From contig JAANDG010000084.1 in the NCBI GenBank assembly GCA_036852015.1, positions 124,001-188,000 on the forward strand: 64,000 bases of DNA, read 5' to 3'. The translations under genes were made by a program, and so were the position numbers. Shown in pieces: positions 1 through 13,155 of this stretch. The notes under the pieces are model-generated. The model was not told where the DNA came from. It was given only the letters and a program-made list of their open reading frames with translations, and did no database searches. Source of the DNA: Pelodera strongyloides. Its lineage: Eukaryota; Nematoda; Chromadorea; Rhabditida; Rhabditidae. Numbering within the stretch: position 1 is the first letter of the stretch; each line of letters opens with the position of its first letter.

Positions 1-204
1 ACGATTATTGATTTATTGATTTACTGCACTGGACCAAATCAGCCAATACACATCTTGGTAACTGCGACCCTTTGCAACGCAAATGTATTGCTCAAGTTTG
101 ATGCAAAAATGTATGTTTGGCATTCGTTTGCAGGGTCAGGCTTCTCAGTGTATTGAGTTATTCGATTACAGTCTCACAGTAATGGAAACCGCACTACGTG
201 AAAC

Positions 205-564
205 TTAAAGCGAATGTCAAGCCTGATTCACAGATATTCTATAACACGCTGTCACGGCTACCGTAGTTTACACAATTTCTCTCGCGCTCTCCTCTTTTTC
301 TTTGCTGACTTAAACAAATTTCTCTCGCGCCCTCCTCTTTTTCTTTGCTGTCTAACAGCAAACGGTCCTGCGGACAGAGAATAGTTCTGATTTTGTCCAA
401 ATGACCAGAATCCCATATTGAAGGAGCTTTTTGGAGGGGTTTGAAATTGTTTTTCTTCTTATATGAAAGTTTTTTTTTTTTATTTTTATTTTCACTTTCT
501 TTACCTTCAAACATAAGCTTTCTTTTGAGCCCAACATGAAAAACCGACTTGACATTCCCTTTAA
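205..564. mobile_element. TTAA-flanked element family C, copy 1
   Basis: A 360-bp repeat flanked by TTAA starts AGCGAATGTCAAGCC and ends GACTTGACATTCCCT. It shares the same interior (a doubled CTCTCGCG..CTCCTCTTTTTCTTTGCTG block and an A/T-rich tract) with the copies at 4322 and 38857. No transposase is encoded. Confidence 0.75.
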
Positions 565-3500
565 AATTTGTAAGGGTCACGCTCATAATTTTCAACATCT
601 TGATTTGCCTGTGAGCCTGACCCCCTTTTCCCGTTACAAAGCCTTTTGTTGGTAGCCCCACATGAACACTTTTACAAATCTAATTTTGGTGAAAGCACGT
701 AACTTGAGCAGATAATCCAAGAGTATCATAAACTTTAATCCCTCTGGACACCCAAACATAGCCAAACTAATCGCATCAAACAGGAATCAAACAAAAAATT
801 GTTCACTTCCGTTCCAAGAACTCAACTTATTGCAACTCATAAATAAGTCAAAGGTTAATGATTGAATAACCAAATAAGCTATATTCACAACCATGGACAT
901 CGTATAACTCAGGATATAATTGTATTAGTTCAGTGAACTAAAAAAGGTCCACAGAAACTGATTCACAAAAACAAACTTGAACTTACTCGCATATGCAAGG
1001 TTGTAGTGTGTCAATCCTAATTTATAAAGAGGTTGTAATTAATAATCATTAAAAAAGAACATTTGTGTAATAATTGTAGACTGCATTGGGATTCAAAAGC
1101 AAATTTCGCTAGTGACTTTGGAGTAGTAGCGTATGCAATAGCGAATAACTGTTATGCAAAAAATTTAAAGCGATGTGGCACGTGGTTGTCCGAAAAGCAC
1201 AAAATGGCACATCAAGTCTCCAGCAGTTGCTCGAATAGATAACTAGAATGGCATAACAATGTCCCACCTGCACAACTCATTGAACACCTTGCTGCCCATA
1301 TTCGGTAGGGTGAATGCGCTGAGATCAGCCGTCCGTTTTGGTTCCTCAAATTGGTACAGGTAATGTAAGCAGAGAAATTTAAAGCGATATAACGGCCGGA
1401 TTTTTAAGCGTATGACTGAAAAGTGAAAGCTGCATTCTCATATGTTGCATGGTAATGATAAGAATTATACAAAAAATCGCGCAGCGAATTGTATAAACAA
1501 CACGGGAATACAGCGTTCAACATACGCCTCAAAAACCTGTTGTTCTAACGCTTTAAACTTTGTAGAGAAATTTGAGCATTCGGTACTTGAATAACGGCAC
1601 AAGCTCATAGGAACGGAACTTCACTATAGCTTAGGTTTAGGGATCAGTGCAGTAATGTAACTTCTATGCGGTGATGACAGTTTAGCGGCGACTCTTGAAT
1701 GCTATTTGTCTGTCTAAACCAAAATTCCTAGACATGTCGGTCTTGCGTGGGTGGGTGGGTGTGCTACTACTAAAACTACAATGTGCCCATGGTCTCCAAT
1801 ACTAGTCAATCCATGAACAGGGGGCCTAATTCATGAGTTTCAAGCTTGTAATTATTTTTACTCTGTTGATGGTGAGCCGGAAAACATAATACACGGAAAA
1901 AATGGAGCACAAAAGCAGGAAAATTTGCGCTAGGTATGGTTTTTATACTACTAATATAAGCAAAGAAAAGCGGACATAACGTATGTTAAACTTACCCGTA
2001 ATGCTGCTTTCTGAAATTTTTATTTGTATGAAAAGGATCGTCTGATTGAGCTGCAGCGAGGCGGCAGATCCAGCCTAGTGTGCGCCAGGTGTGCGCCAAC
2101 TGGATGGGGTACCCCCAGTTTACTGCCGTCTCGCGGCGGTGGAACTTTTATGCCTCACACAAACTGCATACGGTAGTCGGAAAAAATATGAAGAGCCATT
2201 AAATTAATTTGAGTCAATTACACAATAAAATCCTACCTGATTGTTATTCAAAACTTTTGCATATTCAGCAACAGGCTGCACACATTGTTGAATTTTGACA
2301 TTGACGGGCGCAGGGCAGTAATCTGCTGCGATAAAACCTAAAAAAAAGTTTTATTGAGTAAATTCTAAAAAAAACGTGAAGAATACAACTGTTAGTTTTT
2401 TTCGGCATTACAAAATTAGTTTTCGATGATTTCGATAGCGTATCGATCAAGTTCAAAATCGGCACTCAGATGCACCGCGGATGCGCCAAATGTGTACAAT
2501 TCCAGGTGGCACACTTCTGGTGCATCTCTCGCACACCTATGGCGCACACCTTTCTTCTGTCATTGTTATGTGGAGTTCAAGGAATCACAGCTAATCACCA
2601 GCTACCCATTGGAAATCTTTCCGTACGGGGCAAGTTTTCTACAATCGACCACAAAAGAAAGGAATCAGGATGTAAAACTCACCAATATAAATCACAAAAA
2701 ATGGCAATAAACTTGTCCAATTCATAATTTCCCGATTGTTTGCATTGTACGCGACACTGAAAAAACCGTACAATGGTACAATTAGTTGCAGATCCGTAGT
2801 TCATATTTATTCACATCAGTTCAAAACCCTGTGCTCTGCACTAACAATAAGATTCGACTTCCGCTAACAATGAGCAATACGTTTATGGGATTTCAGGTAT
2901 GACAAAAACCGTGTTTTTTGGCCCTACCGTATTTTTGAACTAAACTTCCCGTGTAGTTTCAGAATCCTGTAAATTTTTTGCCATATTTGGAAACCTCATT
3001 AGAGAAAAATAACAGAAATCACATAAAAATACGTTTCAGAGCTTAGGTATTAAACGCAATTCGAAATCAGAAAAGCTGGTTCGTTCGGATCCACTGGAAC
3101 AGTCAAATACGGGTTAATTTGTCGTAATCTATTAGATGAAACAAAAAGGATTTAAAGCGTTATACCGGCAAACAGATCATGGACAACTGAATTCTTAGGT
3201 ATTCATGCCAATTTTCTCGAATTTAGCTCGATTTTTTATTCTAATTTATGTTCATTTGCATATGCATATGTTGCGAATGCTGATGTGGACAGCATTACGA
3301 AAAGCGGTGATCGAGAAACACCTAGGAATATGGATACAGAAAGAGAAACTAAAGCGGTATGACAGATGTTTTCTGAAACGTATGCAGGACTGGGCATGGA
3401 CACTGTCTTCTAGAGTGTGTGCAAATAAAAGAACTGCGTAATTTTAGTCTAACTATCTTCATTTGCATAAGACGTCCGGCAGCATACATACTAAGTTTCA

Positions 3501-4321
3501 AAAAATCCTGTTGTATCCCTTTAAAAAAGTGAAGTACTAGCTTGTGATAATGTTTAAATTGGATTGGATATTCCAAAAATTTATATGTTCTCTTGCAAAT
3601 TAATGAAACAGAACAGCCTATTAAAAATTGAAAGAACAGGAAATTCGAATTTACAAGAGGAGATAAAGACATTAAAGATATAACATATCTTATATGTTTA
3701 TTTGAATCTCTTCGTTTTAAGCGGCATGGCACGTGGTTTGTAAATGTGCAGAACATGTTTTATATGCAAAATTCAGCGCCTGGTAGGGAGTTCCGCCGCC
3801 GAATGGAGTAGAATTTGCGTGCAATAAATGGGAAATAATTTAACTGTCTTGCATACGTTTATAAACAAGCGCAACACTGCAAGTTGGATAGCTCAAACGA
3901 CCAGCAGAGTGAGTACGTCAGTTTTGAGACACCAAGAAGGCATCCCTTCTACTCATCAGACCTATCTTCAGGCCTATATGTGAGGTCCCACAGGTTCCCA
4001 CGGGAGACTGGTCCTCCGTACCATTGTCCCATAACACTTTTCAGCACTTATAGGTGAGACAAGGACAAGGAAGCTAACCGGATCTCTTAGATGATAAGAT
4101 TCCCTATTTAGATAAGGAGGGCCAATAAGGGGATTGATTGATCAGTATTGATTTATTGGAATATGTCTCCTCCTTTTTATATTACTTCATAGCTCCCTAC
4201 ATTAGTGAAGAAAAAGGTAAAAAAACTTCAATTCTCGGATTATCAATTTTTTTCCCCAATGCCGATTACGATATATGGGTAAGAACGATCACGCTTGTTG
4301 CTTGTTTGTCAGACTTATAGT
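565..4321. other. Gene-free stretch
   Basis: Apart from the TTAA element at 1379 and scattered family B end fragments (1168, 3350, 3720), I see no conserved coding block, splice-bounded exon or RNA gene. Confidence 0.5.
1379..1556. mobile_element. TTAA-flanked element, GCGATATAAC type
   Basis: Ends TTAAAGCGATATAACGGCC and AACGCTTTAA. It shares only the outer AGCG with family A. Confidence 0.6.
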
Positions 4322-4648
4322 TTAAAGGGAATGTCAAGCCGGTTTTCCATGTGGGGCTCAAAAAAAGCTTATGTTTTGAAGGTGAGGAAAGTGAAAATAA
4401 ACAAAAACCTTCATATAAGAAGAAAAACAATTTCAAACCCCTCCAAAAAACTCCTTCAGTATGGGATTCTGGGCATTCGGACAAAATCAGCCTATTCTCT
4501 GTCCACGGGACGTTTGAATTTACGAGGCTGTTAGTCAGCAAAGAAAAAGAGTAGGGGCAAGGGAAATTTTTTAAGCCAGCAAAGAAAAAGAGGAGGGCGC
4601 GAGAGAAATTTTTAAACTACGGTATTTTGTGACAGCGTGTTATAGAAT
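4322..4648. mobile_element. TTAA-flanked element family C, copy 2 (truncated)
   Basis: It is the reverse orientation of copy 1, intact at the TTAAAGGGAATGTC end and broken off after GCGTGTTATAGAAT at the other. Confidence 0.7.
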
Positions 4649-4916
4649 TTCTATTTAGCTAAGGTATTCTGAATAATAACAGGGTAACTTAGCTAAATAA
4701 GTAAAGAAAAAAAAACAAAGCCTTTATAGTAAACAGCTAATAAATCACTGAAAAACCTCAGCGTATACATACATTAAGCGTGGATGACAATCCGAATTAC
4801 CCTAGCATACTCAGATACCCAGATAGTATCGCATTACGCTGATATTATTCCCCCTTTTGTGTACCAACTTTGCACATACACTGAGTAAACACGACATAAT
4901 GTAGCCGCCACGCGTT

Positions 4917-5170
4917 CCGATACTACTTACGTAGTACATCCGGGGGCCATTTGATCTATCTATCTATCTATTTCATAAGCGAATTGGGCAATGGAAGATT
5001 TGAGCTTCAGACCTGACAAAATGATACCATACTTTAGTAGAATGTTAGTGTAAAGTCTATGGTTAACTTTTAAAAAATCATTATAAATATATAAAACGGA
5101 GCTGGTACGTGCCGATACTTACGTAGTACATCCGAGGGCCATTTGATCTATCTATTACATAAGCGAACGG
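4917..5170. repeat. Direct repeat pair
   Basis: TACTTACGTAGTACATCCG and GGGCCATTTGATCTATCTAT recur about 190 bp apart (4921 and 5116), the first copy with a small TATC expansion. Confidence 0.7.
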
Positions 5171-5463
5171 AGATTTGGGCGGGGAAACTAGAGGTTCGGT
5201 CCTGTGGAGAAAATGAAAGCCAAGGCGTCCCCCCAGTTTTCAGGTAGATAACAAACCGATAGTTAGCGAAAAAGTGAAAAAAAATAGCAAAAATCACTCC
5301 AATGGATTTACATTTACCTACCCTACCGTAGGTGTTTGTGAAACGTAGAAATAACAAGTGCGTTCCCAAGTATCCCATGTAACATGGATTTCCGGTCCAG
5401 ACTTGCAGAGGAAATTTACACATTTGTGGATAATGTAAGGGGACACAGTTGTAAAGAAAACGT

Positions 5464-5881
5464 TTAAAGGGTCAGGCCCATTTCAAATGACCCCCATTTT
5501 TAATGATTCCATCTGATTCTCCATGTCACATATAGTAGGTTGAATTTTTTTCCAATTTTCAGTCGCAATATTCACGCAGTTTTCAGCAATTTACCATGGC
5601 CAGTCATACACAACAATCAATCGCAGTTGTCACGCCCATTCGCGCTGATTGGCCTATATCGCAATTGCCACGCCCAATAGAACATATTGTCCAATTAGCG
5701 CGGAGGGGCGTGACAAAATGCGATATATAGTTGGGTATGACTGACGATGGTAAATTGCTGAATACTGCGTGAATTTTGGGCTTGAAAATTAGAAAAATAT
5801 CGTATCCTACTATATTTGCCATGGAGAATCAGATGGAATCATCAAAAATAGGGGTCATTTGAAATGGGCCTGACCCTTTAA
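5464..5881. mobile_element. Large TTAA-flanked foldback element (family D)
   Basis: Inverted ends begin AGGGTCAGGCCCATTTC and pair over about 150 bp per arm, including ATTCCATCTGATTCTCCAT and its complement. TTAA is present at both ends. The right-hand TTAA is shared with the next element. Confidence 0.8.
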
Positions 5882-6052
5882 AGCGAAATGCTGTTTGAAA
5901 CTCATCGAATACAGCAGCATTCGTATGCAGCTTATGCAAATGAGCATAAAATAGAATAAAAAATAGAGTTAAATTCGAGCAACTTTCAATGAATACGTAA
6001 GAATTCAGCTCTCCACGATGCGTTTCAAAAACCTGCCGGTATTTCGCTTTAA
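5878..6052. mobile_element. Family A element A1
   Basis: TTAA-flanked short palindromic element with the family A ends (AGCGAAAT ... ATTTCGCT) and the inner TATGCAGCTTATGCAAATGA block. It directly abuts the family D element. Confidence 0.8.
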
Positions 6053-6279
6053 AATACAGAAAGACAACTTACAAGGGACTAAATTCTCTAACAAGTATAG
6101 AGTGAAATTACTCGACTTGGCAATAAATGGGGGGTCGGAATAGTGAATGCCAAATTAATTGACGTTTTTCGGTTGCGAGACATCTTGGAGAGATATTGGA
6201 CAGCCTGGTGACAGGCGACTAGTTTACGTTAGAAGAGGCACGGCACAATATTTTGCAACATTATTTTAACTTCAGTGGT

Positions 6280-6462
6280 TTAAAGCGAAATACCGGCCAG
6301 TTTTTGAAACACGTCGAGTACACCAGCATTCTTATGCAGCTTATGCAAATGAACATAAATTAGAATAAAAAAATCGAGCTAAATTCGAGCAAATTAGCAT
6401 AAATGGGTAAGAATTCAGTAGTCCACGATGCGCTTCAAAAACCGGCCGGTATTTCGCTTTAA
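6280..6462. mobile_element. Family A element A2
   Basis: A well-preserved copy with ends AGCGAAATACCGGCC and GGCCGGTATTTCGCT and TTAA on both sides. It serves as the reference copy for family A. Confidence 0.85.
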
Positions 6463-6944
6463 AGTTGAAGTGTTTTATAAATATGGCGATATCATACGCA
6501 TAGTTGTGGTGTATTTGTAATCAATAGTGTAATTATGTGAAAGTACAGGTAAAAATTCATACTCGTGCTTTAAATTACTAGTACATCATTTAAGTTATAT
6601 TTCTATGAGTAGAAGTTACTAGTTGATCTATGATCTATTTCTTCTTATCTCTTCGTCATACTGTAACAATCCAAAAAATCCAAAAATCCAAGAAAAACTG
6701 GAATAAACAATCATAAAGTAGAGAATAAAGTGGTTATAACAATCTTCAGGTGGAAGGAAAGAAAAGAAAGCAAATTGGAAGACAATTTGTTGGTAGTTGA
6801 GAGTTATTAAAGGGATTGGGACACAGGGACACAGGAAAGGGAGCCGGAAGTGATCATTGCATGCAACCAGCCGTAGGAGAATTGGGAGAAGAGAGAGGGG
6901 AGTTGGGAGGGATATGGGGAGTGGGGAGGTAGGGTAGGTATAGT

Positions 6945-7008
6945 TTAAGGGTAGGTAGAGTTAAGGGTAGGTAGAGTTAAGGGTAGGTAGAGTTAAGGGT
7001 AGTTAGAG
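6945..7008. repeat. 16-bp minisatellite
   Basis: TTAAGGGTAGGTAGAG repeats about four times. Confidence 0.85.
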
Positions 7009-8224
7009 TTATATAAAAATATGTAAAGGTGAAACCCATGTTAGCGCGATCGCACTAACAAAGGAAATGTAAATGTAAATTAACAAGGGCATAGGCATAG
7101 AGAATATAGAAAATTTACGAGGTGTACATACATACAAGCCAGTTACCATTTCGTTTACAAACTAAAAATTTATATAAATGACCAGTCTTATAAATGAGAT
7201 GCACGTTATAAGGATAAGCAACAGCCTGATTTCTCTCCCATGTTTCTACCCAAAGAGGGACAGATTAAGACATGTGGATAGATACATCTCAATGGAGAAA
7301 ATTATACGTTTGCCGGACAATGGACATACACTAAGCGGACAAAAAGACCCCAAGGGAGACAGGCCACTACTAGGATTGGGACCCACCCGGGTGAACTACA
7401 GTAGGTAATAAAAACAATTAATGAGTATTATTATTCTTAGCTCTCTTTTCATAAAAAAGGTATAAAGGTAAAAAGGTAAAAAGGTTCTGCATGTATAAGC
7501 ATGCAGAAAGAGTAGAAAGAGAGAGAAAAACGAATTCGACGGTTTTTTTAGGGTAGGGAAATAAAAATGAAAAGCTTTCAAACCCCGGAAGACCCGTCAA
7601 GTTGGGGTGAGACCAACAGCTAGGACTAGGGCCATAGTAAGTCCCTCTAGTTTAGGCACAAGACCCACTGCTAAGGTCATAGCAAGTAATGTCAAAATGA
7701 ATCTCCTAGGTGTAGCCAACAATGCCAACGTGAAGGTATGAAGAATGATGTTGAAGGATGGTACACTTCAAGCCGTACTTTAATCTTTTTTTATCTAAAC
7801 AATTTGACTTTATATTTTCCTTCGACAACACATTCAGCAAAAAAAAACATGCTTTACTAAAAGGGGCGCAGCTGTATTCTCCTTAATAAATTTATCTACT
7901 CTTTGCGTAAAAGAATAAGCTCTGTGTTTCTTTCTTTTCTTCCGAATCTTTCCGATGTTTATATTGCGGACAGCTATCTGCCAAGAGGGCACCATACTCA
8001 ATGATGTACTACGATGAGAGGAATTGGCGGAGCCCGACAATGTAGGAGCCCGTTTGGTGACGGTTCACTTAGTTTTTCTTTGTTTTTTTTTCGGTAAGAA
8101 GAAGGTTTACATTGCGGACAGATATCTGCCACAAAAGGGAACCAAGCTCAATAATGTACTGCGAGAGGACGGAATAGAGAGTTAACGTTGGGCTTGGAAT
8201 GGTAATAAATTATTAATATCAAAG

Positions 8225-8394
8225 TTAAAGCGATATAACAACAAGCTTTTAAAAGTATTTTGTCAACTGCATTCCCATATATTTTTCATATTAATAAATA
8301 TCATTAGATTAGACAGTGTGGCCCAGTTTTGCACACAGACCATGGATGTACATCGTCCAAGGTACGTTTAAAACCGGATAATATATCGCTTTAA
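8225..8394. mobile_element. TTAA-flanked element, GCGATATAAC type
   Basis: Ends TTAAAGCGATATAACAAC and ATAATATATCGCTTTAA, about 170 bp, related to the element at 1379. Confidence 0.65.
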
Positions 8395-8777
8395 ACAATT
8401 TTATAGTGAAGAACAATGATCTTTTCTATGATTCCGAATTTAAACCGTATAAATGTGCAAATAGCCCCCCTGTTCATTCAATCCCTTTGTATTATGTTCA
8501 GAATAAACAAAATAAACAAATATTAGCTCAATTAATCAGGCGTCAACCATCCTATGACCCCGCCCTAGTAAGCATGGGGAAATTACAGTCACACATTTTT
8601 TGAACACAAAAGAAAAATGGGTATCTTGGTACAGTATCTCCAAAGTTCACCTAAGGCCTAAGGTTAGGGTGAGGTTAGGCACATCACGTAAGACAGAGTT
8701 GTACACTAATTTAAAGAAACGGTTGGTAAAGCGTACTTATATACCCTCGAAGTGTACCCGAGCAGTACTTGGTGACA

Positions 8778-8822
8778 ACCTATAAAATACAGTTGTCCTT
8801 GGGGGTAACTGTATTCTATAGG
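8778..8822. repeat. Short palindrome
   Basis: AACCTATAAAATACAGTT and AACTGTATTCTATAGGTT face each other across a small loop, within a CCTAAG-rich stretch (8640-8870). Confidence 0.55.
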
Positions 8823-9521
8823 TTAAGCCTAAGCCATATACCTAAGCCTAAGCCTTACCTTGGGTACACTGGATGAGTCAAATACCCGGACTACCATCAC
8901 GCCAGTGCCCACAATCAACTACAAATTGGTGTGAATCGGACGCGTAAGTTAATTGGAATGTAACTTGTCAGAGGTCTTTTGTTGCACAGAATGAACATGG
9001 CTATACACATGTACAGGTATAATTAGGATTGACGCACAATGATATAATTGTTTGGGGAGACAATGCAAGGAGCAAGGACAGAGTGGGAGTCAGACCGGGG
9101 AGGGAAGGACTTTGGGAGAAGATGGGGAGGTGAAGTGAGGATTCTCGGTGGGAGTCACGATGGGAGGGTAGCATTCTGGGAGAAGATGGGAAGGTTAAAT
9201 AATTAGGGATCTTGCTGAAAAACCGCAACGAGCTTCAATGGATATACTTTAGTGGTAGAGAATACAAACATGTCAACCAAGTAGATATTGTATACCGGGA
9301 GGAAGCGATTCATTAGGAAGCAGCTAAGCTTCTAAGCGGTACGGTACGTGGTTTGTGCAGAGTACGTGGCTGCTAAGCGGTATGGTACGTGGTTTGCTAA
9401 GCGTATATAGGGAACGGTGCGCCCACTAACGAGAAAGGGCAAAGGGGCCCTGAATGTAACAAAACTCAACAACACCATCCAAGATTGCGCTCAAGAAATA
9501 TTGGAAACAAACCGAGAGTAA

Positions 9522-9644
9522 TCAAGCGGTAATGCGGCATGGTACATGGTTTACCAAGCCAATACCGAAAATGCACAGGACGGAAGTCGCCTTACATATA
9601 ATAACGTGAATACGCTTCAAAAACCACGTGTCATACCGCTTTAA
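9522..9644. mobile_element. Family B element (CACGTGGTTT ends)
   Basis: The right end AACCACGTGTCATACCGCTTTAA is intact; the left end is decayed. Partial family B ends also lie just upstream at 9331-9405. Confidence 0.55.
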
Positions 9645-11392
9645 CTGTTGATATGTGGTACGAATTGATTGGATGCGCTCTCTGATATTGAGTAAATGTG
9701 TCAATTAGCGGTGCGGGCTTCTTCTTTCAATAAAGAAAAAAGGCGAAGAAGAGAGAATTTGCTGTCAAAATGTGCGTTCCGACTTTTGACTGAACCGGGT
9801 CGACAAACACGACAGCCGTCACAGATAGTGTTAGACCGAAGACCCGAGATTTATGTGGTTTCAAAGTATGCTTAAAATCTTCCATATTTTGGATCTACAC
9901 GATAATAGCACATTAAATATCCATGTTTAGTGCAAAAATACGGTAGTATTGACAGAAACACGCCCGTTTTTTGGGATACTTGGAAACCGCTTCATAGAAA
10001 TGCACCTAACATACAACTAGTGAATTACCTACTATAGGATGTAAAAATCTACAGTATATACTGGTTTTATATACTCGATTAAATATAACTGCATACTACG
10101 ATAATTAGTAAGTGGGAATTGGAATGTACACGCATAGTTACATATCGTTGAGTATACATACTACTTGGAAAGGTATATAGTATGCAAATCAGACGGTTCG
10201 ACATAAGGAGACCGCATAGGGCATAGGATTGCAAACACGTCATAGTGCAGGACTATAACGTGAAACATTGACGCCGCGCCTCCGCCAGACATTCGCCGGA
10301 TCATCGCGAGTCCCCGCAGTTTGATTTGATTATTGATTATTGTTAGATTTGAATCCGAGAAACACGGCTAGCATTTAACTTTAATAAATATTTACTAAAA
10401 CCCCGGACGTTAACTCATGCAATGCATGAATAAAAATTCAAGAGTAATTCAATATATTACTTCATAGATTGCCAGATTTTATAGTTAGAAACAACCAATA
10501 TAAGATAAGGTAAACCTCCAAAATCCGAACGCTATGCTCTAAGTCAAGTACCTTAATTGGATAGAGGCTTAGAGGATAGAGGCTTATTGGTGAGTAGAGA
10601 TTGCAGATTGCATATACATATCATCATGAGGGGATATGCCTATAGATGAAGGTTTGAAGGGCCACTCAAGGGCCTAAGGTCAGATATGACAGGGGCAACG
10701 AGGCTGGCAATTCATAACACACAAAATCTGGATAATTAGGTAGAGAATAAGGTAGATAATTAGGTATTTGATCATTCAAAACGGTAGGGAGTAGATAGTT
10801 AACCGTGGATTATATACGTATTTGCTAAGGCTCAAAAGGAATTTCTTTCTTATCTTTAGTGATATATATACATATATATAATGCTATGCATTTTTTCGTC
10901 CTATCTTTGATTTACTACTTTGAATTTTAAAATCATTGAATTCTTTCATCGTCTCTTATGGCGTTGCGCTCTTTCTAAGAGTCTAATAAACATTTCTAAA
11001 CAAAAGGAGAAAAGCATTAGTTGTTAAATATTTTGCGTTATAAGTTAACTACTCTCAGAAACGTATTTCACGTGCGCGCTTCGATTACAGTACATTCCTG
11101 TTTTAGCTTGCAACATTCACGTTTTGAGCGTTACCTGCAATTAGGCAATGCTATTTTCAGAGTATATGCTTAATCCGTGTTTGCATAGGAACTTTTGGAA
11201 ATGTTTATAGAGTAAGTTTATATTCATAAAATATATACTTTAGAAAAAAAAACAAGTTAATACATCGCGTTCGTGTTCTCAATATCTTCGTAGTGACATA
11301 CTCTCTCCTGAATGCATGTGAGGGGGAAAGAATCGCCAAATTAGATTTTCCACTACACTTACATACAAACAAAAAGAACTTATAAGGGAAGC

Positions 11393-11398
11393 TCCCCC

Positions 11399-11449
<51 letters not shown>
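11393..11449. repeat. Poly-C plus (CT)n microsatellite
   Basis: A run of C is followed by about 18 CT units. Confidence 0.95.
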
Positions 11450-11451
<2 letters not shown>

Positions 11452-12057
11452 GCGGTACTTTTTTAGTTTATCATGAAAAATATAAAGTCTAAAGCTAAAT
11501 GTTTCTATCATTGTATGTAGCAATGCGGGACAGAAAAGCAGTAATGAATCTCATCTATGCTGTAAACCCATTAGCGCTACGGTAACCGAAACACAAAAAT
11601 TGTCTCCACGCGGACCGGATGGCTCATGTTTTCGATGAATCTAGGTCACGAGATGGTCACCAAATGGGTTATTCCCGAGAAAAGACCGTTCCCCAATAGT
11701 TCCTCCGCTTCCCATACGTTTGTTACTAGGGCGCAAAACAGAATACCACCGGAAACCCTTAATTTAAAAAAAAACTTCTTTCAACTTCGACTCGTCAGAA
11801 GCCACGGAGAAACACATCAAACAAGATGACAAGACCAACAACGAATGCATAAAATTGTTGATAATTTCCTTCTTGTTGGTAGTGTTCATATTTGTGATTT
11901 TACCCATTATTTAAGTATATATTAGTGTACAGTTTCCTTCCGTACGCATTGCCTAATTGTAAGTATTTAAGTATATATTAGTGTACAGTTTCCTCCCTTT
12001 GTCTTTCACTGATAAATCATCAATCATCAATCAAGTTTGATTAGTTCATAATCTTTA

Positions 12058-12509
12058 TTAAGCATAAGCTAAAGAAAAAACTCTCAATAATACAGAAGTT
12101 GCCGCATGAGTAATGAGTAAAAAAGCACAGTATATACTACAAAACATGGTGCAAAAAATGCACTCTGAAACTAATGAAATACACAGAAATAAGCAAAGGC
12201 TTAAAATTAGTCCGTAATTCGAGTATGCGGAGTCCGTTTTGATAATATTATATCCAAAAGCCAAGCCATAAAGAATAACGAAAACTGCGCAGATTAAACT
12301 TGTTAAAGCGGGACAGGCACGTGGTTCGCAAGACACATCACAATACATAGGAACGCAATGTTTCCGCATTTGCTGTAAAACCACGTTCCATATCGCTTTA
12401 ACAAAAGAACGCCAAGTGAGACTACTATTCGAGTCACAATACATATACGAATAAACGTGGAAAAAAATAGATACCTACTAAATAGTACAAAAGAAAAGGA
12501 AACTCCCAA
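12058..12509 (-). pseudogene. Hydrophobic ORF split by a TTAA-flanked element (candidate terminal exon)
   Basis: Two overlapping minus-strand frames (12509-12303 and 12444-12058) encode long hydrophobic stretches, for example LTSLICAVFVILYGLAF across the join and ILSLCLFLCISLV downstream. They lie on either side of a 95-nt palindromic insertion with TTAA on both sides (12303-12401). Without one TTAA copy and the insert the two halves fall in one frame of 119 codons. The stop TAA overlaps an AATAAA. I do not recognise the protein. Chance openness of AT-rich DNA remains possible. Confidence 0.25.
12303..12401. mobile_element. Family B element inside the hydrophobic ORF
   Basis: TTAA at 12303-12306 and 12398-12401; ends AGCGGGACAGGCACGTGG and CCACGTTCCATATCGCT. 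One of the shortest copies. Confidence 0.75.
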
Positions 12510-12584
12510 AGTACATCACAAATTCACTTCTGACTCATGAATTGAGTAAGCCATTTGTTACAAGTTTTAATACGCGGGAAGCGA

Positions 12585-12688
12585 TTAAAGTGGTATGCAC
12601 GTGGTTAACACCATGTATTATATGCAAATTATGTTCCATTCTGTTCTATATAATGCAGTGTTACAGAACCACGTGTCTACCCCTTTAA
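12585..12688. mobile_element. Family B element downstream of ANLN
   Basis: TTAA-flanked, ends AGTGGTATGCACGTGG and CCACGTGTCTACCCC. Confidence 0.7.
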
Positions 12689-13155
12689 ATTGGGCAATGG
12701 GCAGAAGGTGGATAAAAATCACGAAGCATGCGAGGTCTAGATGAAAATAAGAGCCACAATAATAAGTAAATTAGTACAAGTGTAAATGAGCAAACAGGTA
12801 CATTCGAAAAAAGAACCTTATAATAATCTACGAAACATCGAGCAAGCAGAGGTAGGCGGTGAAAATCCTCAAAGAAAAAAGCAAAGAATTATTGATACGT
12901 AAAAAAAAAAGAAGCAAAAGCTGCAATCCAGTTAATCCGACAAAGAAAAACTAGAAATATATAAATAAGCACGTTATATCTCATCCAGTCACTATCCCTT
13001 TCTTACAGAGTGCACTCTCCCCCTCTCTCTCCTATCCCTCTTTAAAAAAGCCGTACAAAATAAAAAAATGTAAATCCCCAAACTATCCTTCAAGTATTAA
13101 GCACTCGCATGTCAATCACAATGTCACTGTTAAATAAAGATCAATTAGAAGCAAA

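Larger units (their letters stand above)
6463..12057. other. Gene-free stretch with small duplications
   Basis: It contains the 16-bp minisatellite, a duplicated 60-bp block (7960 and 8112, GCGGACAG..TATCTGCCA), family B ends, a short palindrome and the CT tract. Short frames such as 7178-7408 have no recognisable content. Confidence 0.5.

Noticed and set aside
239..661. 140-codon minus-strand reading frame
   Set aside because: It lies across the family C repeat; frames of the same kind occur in the copies at 4322 and 38857.
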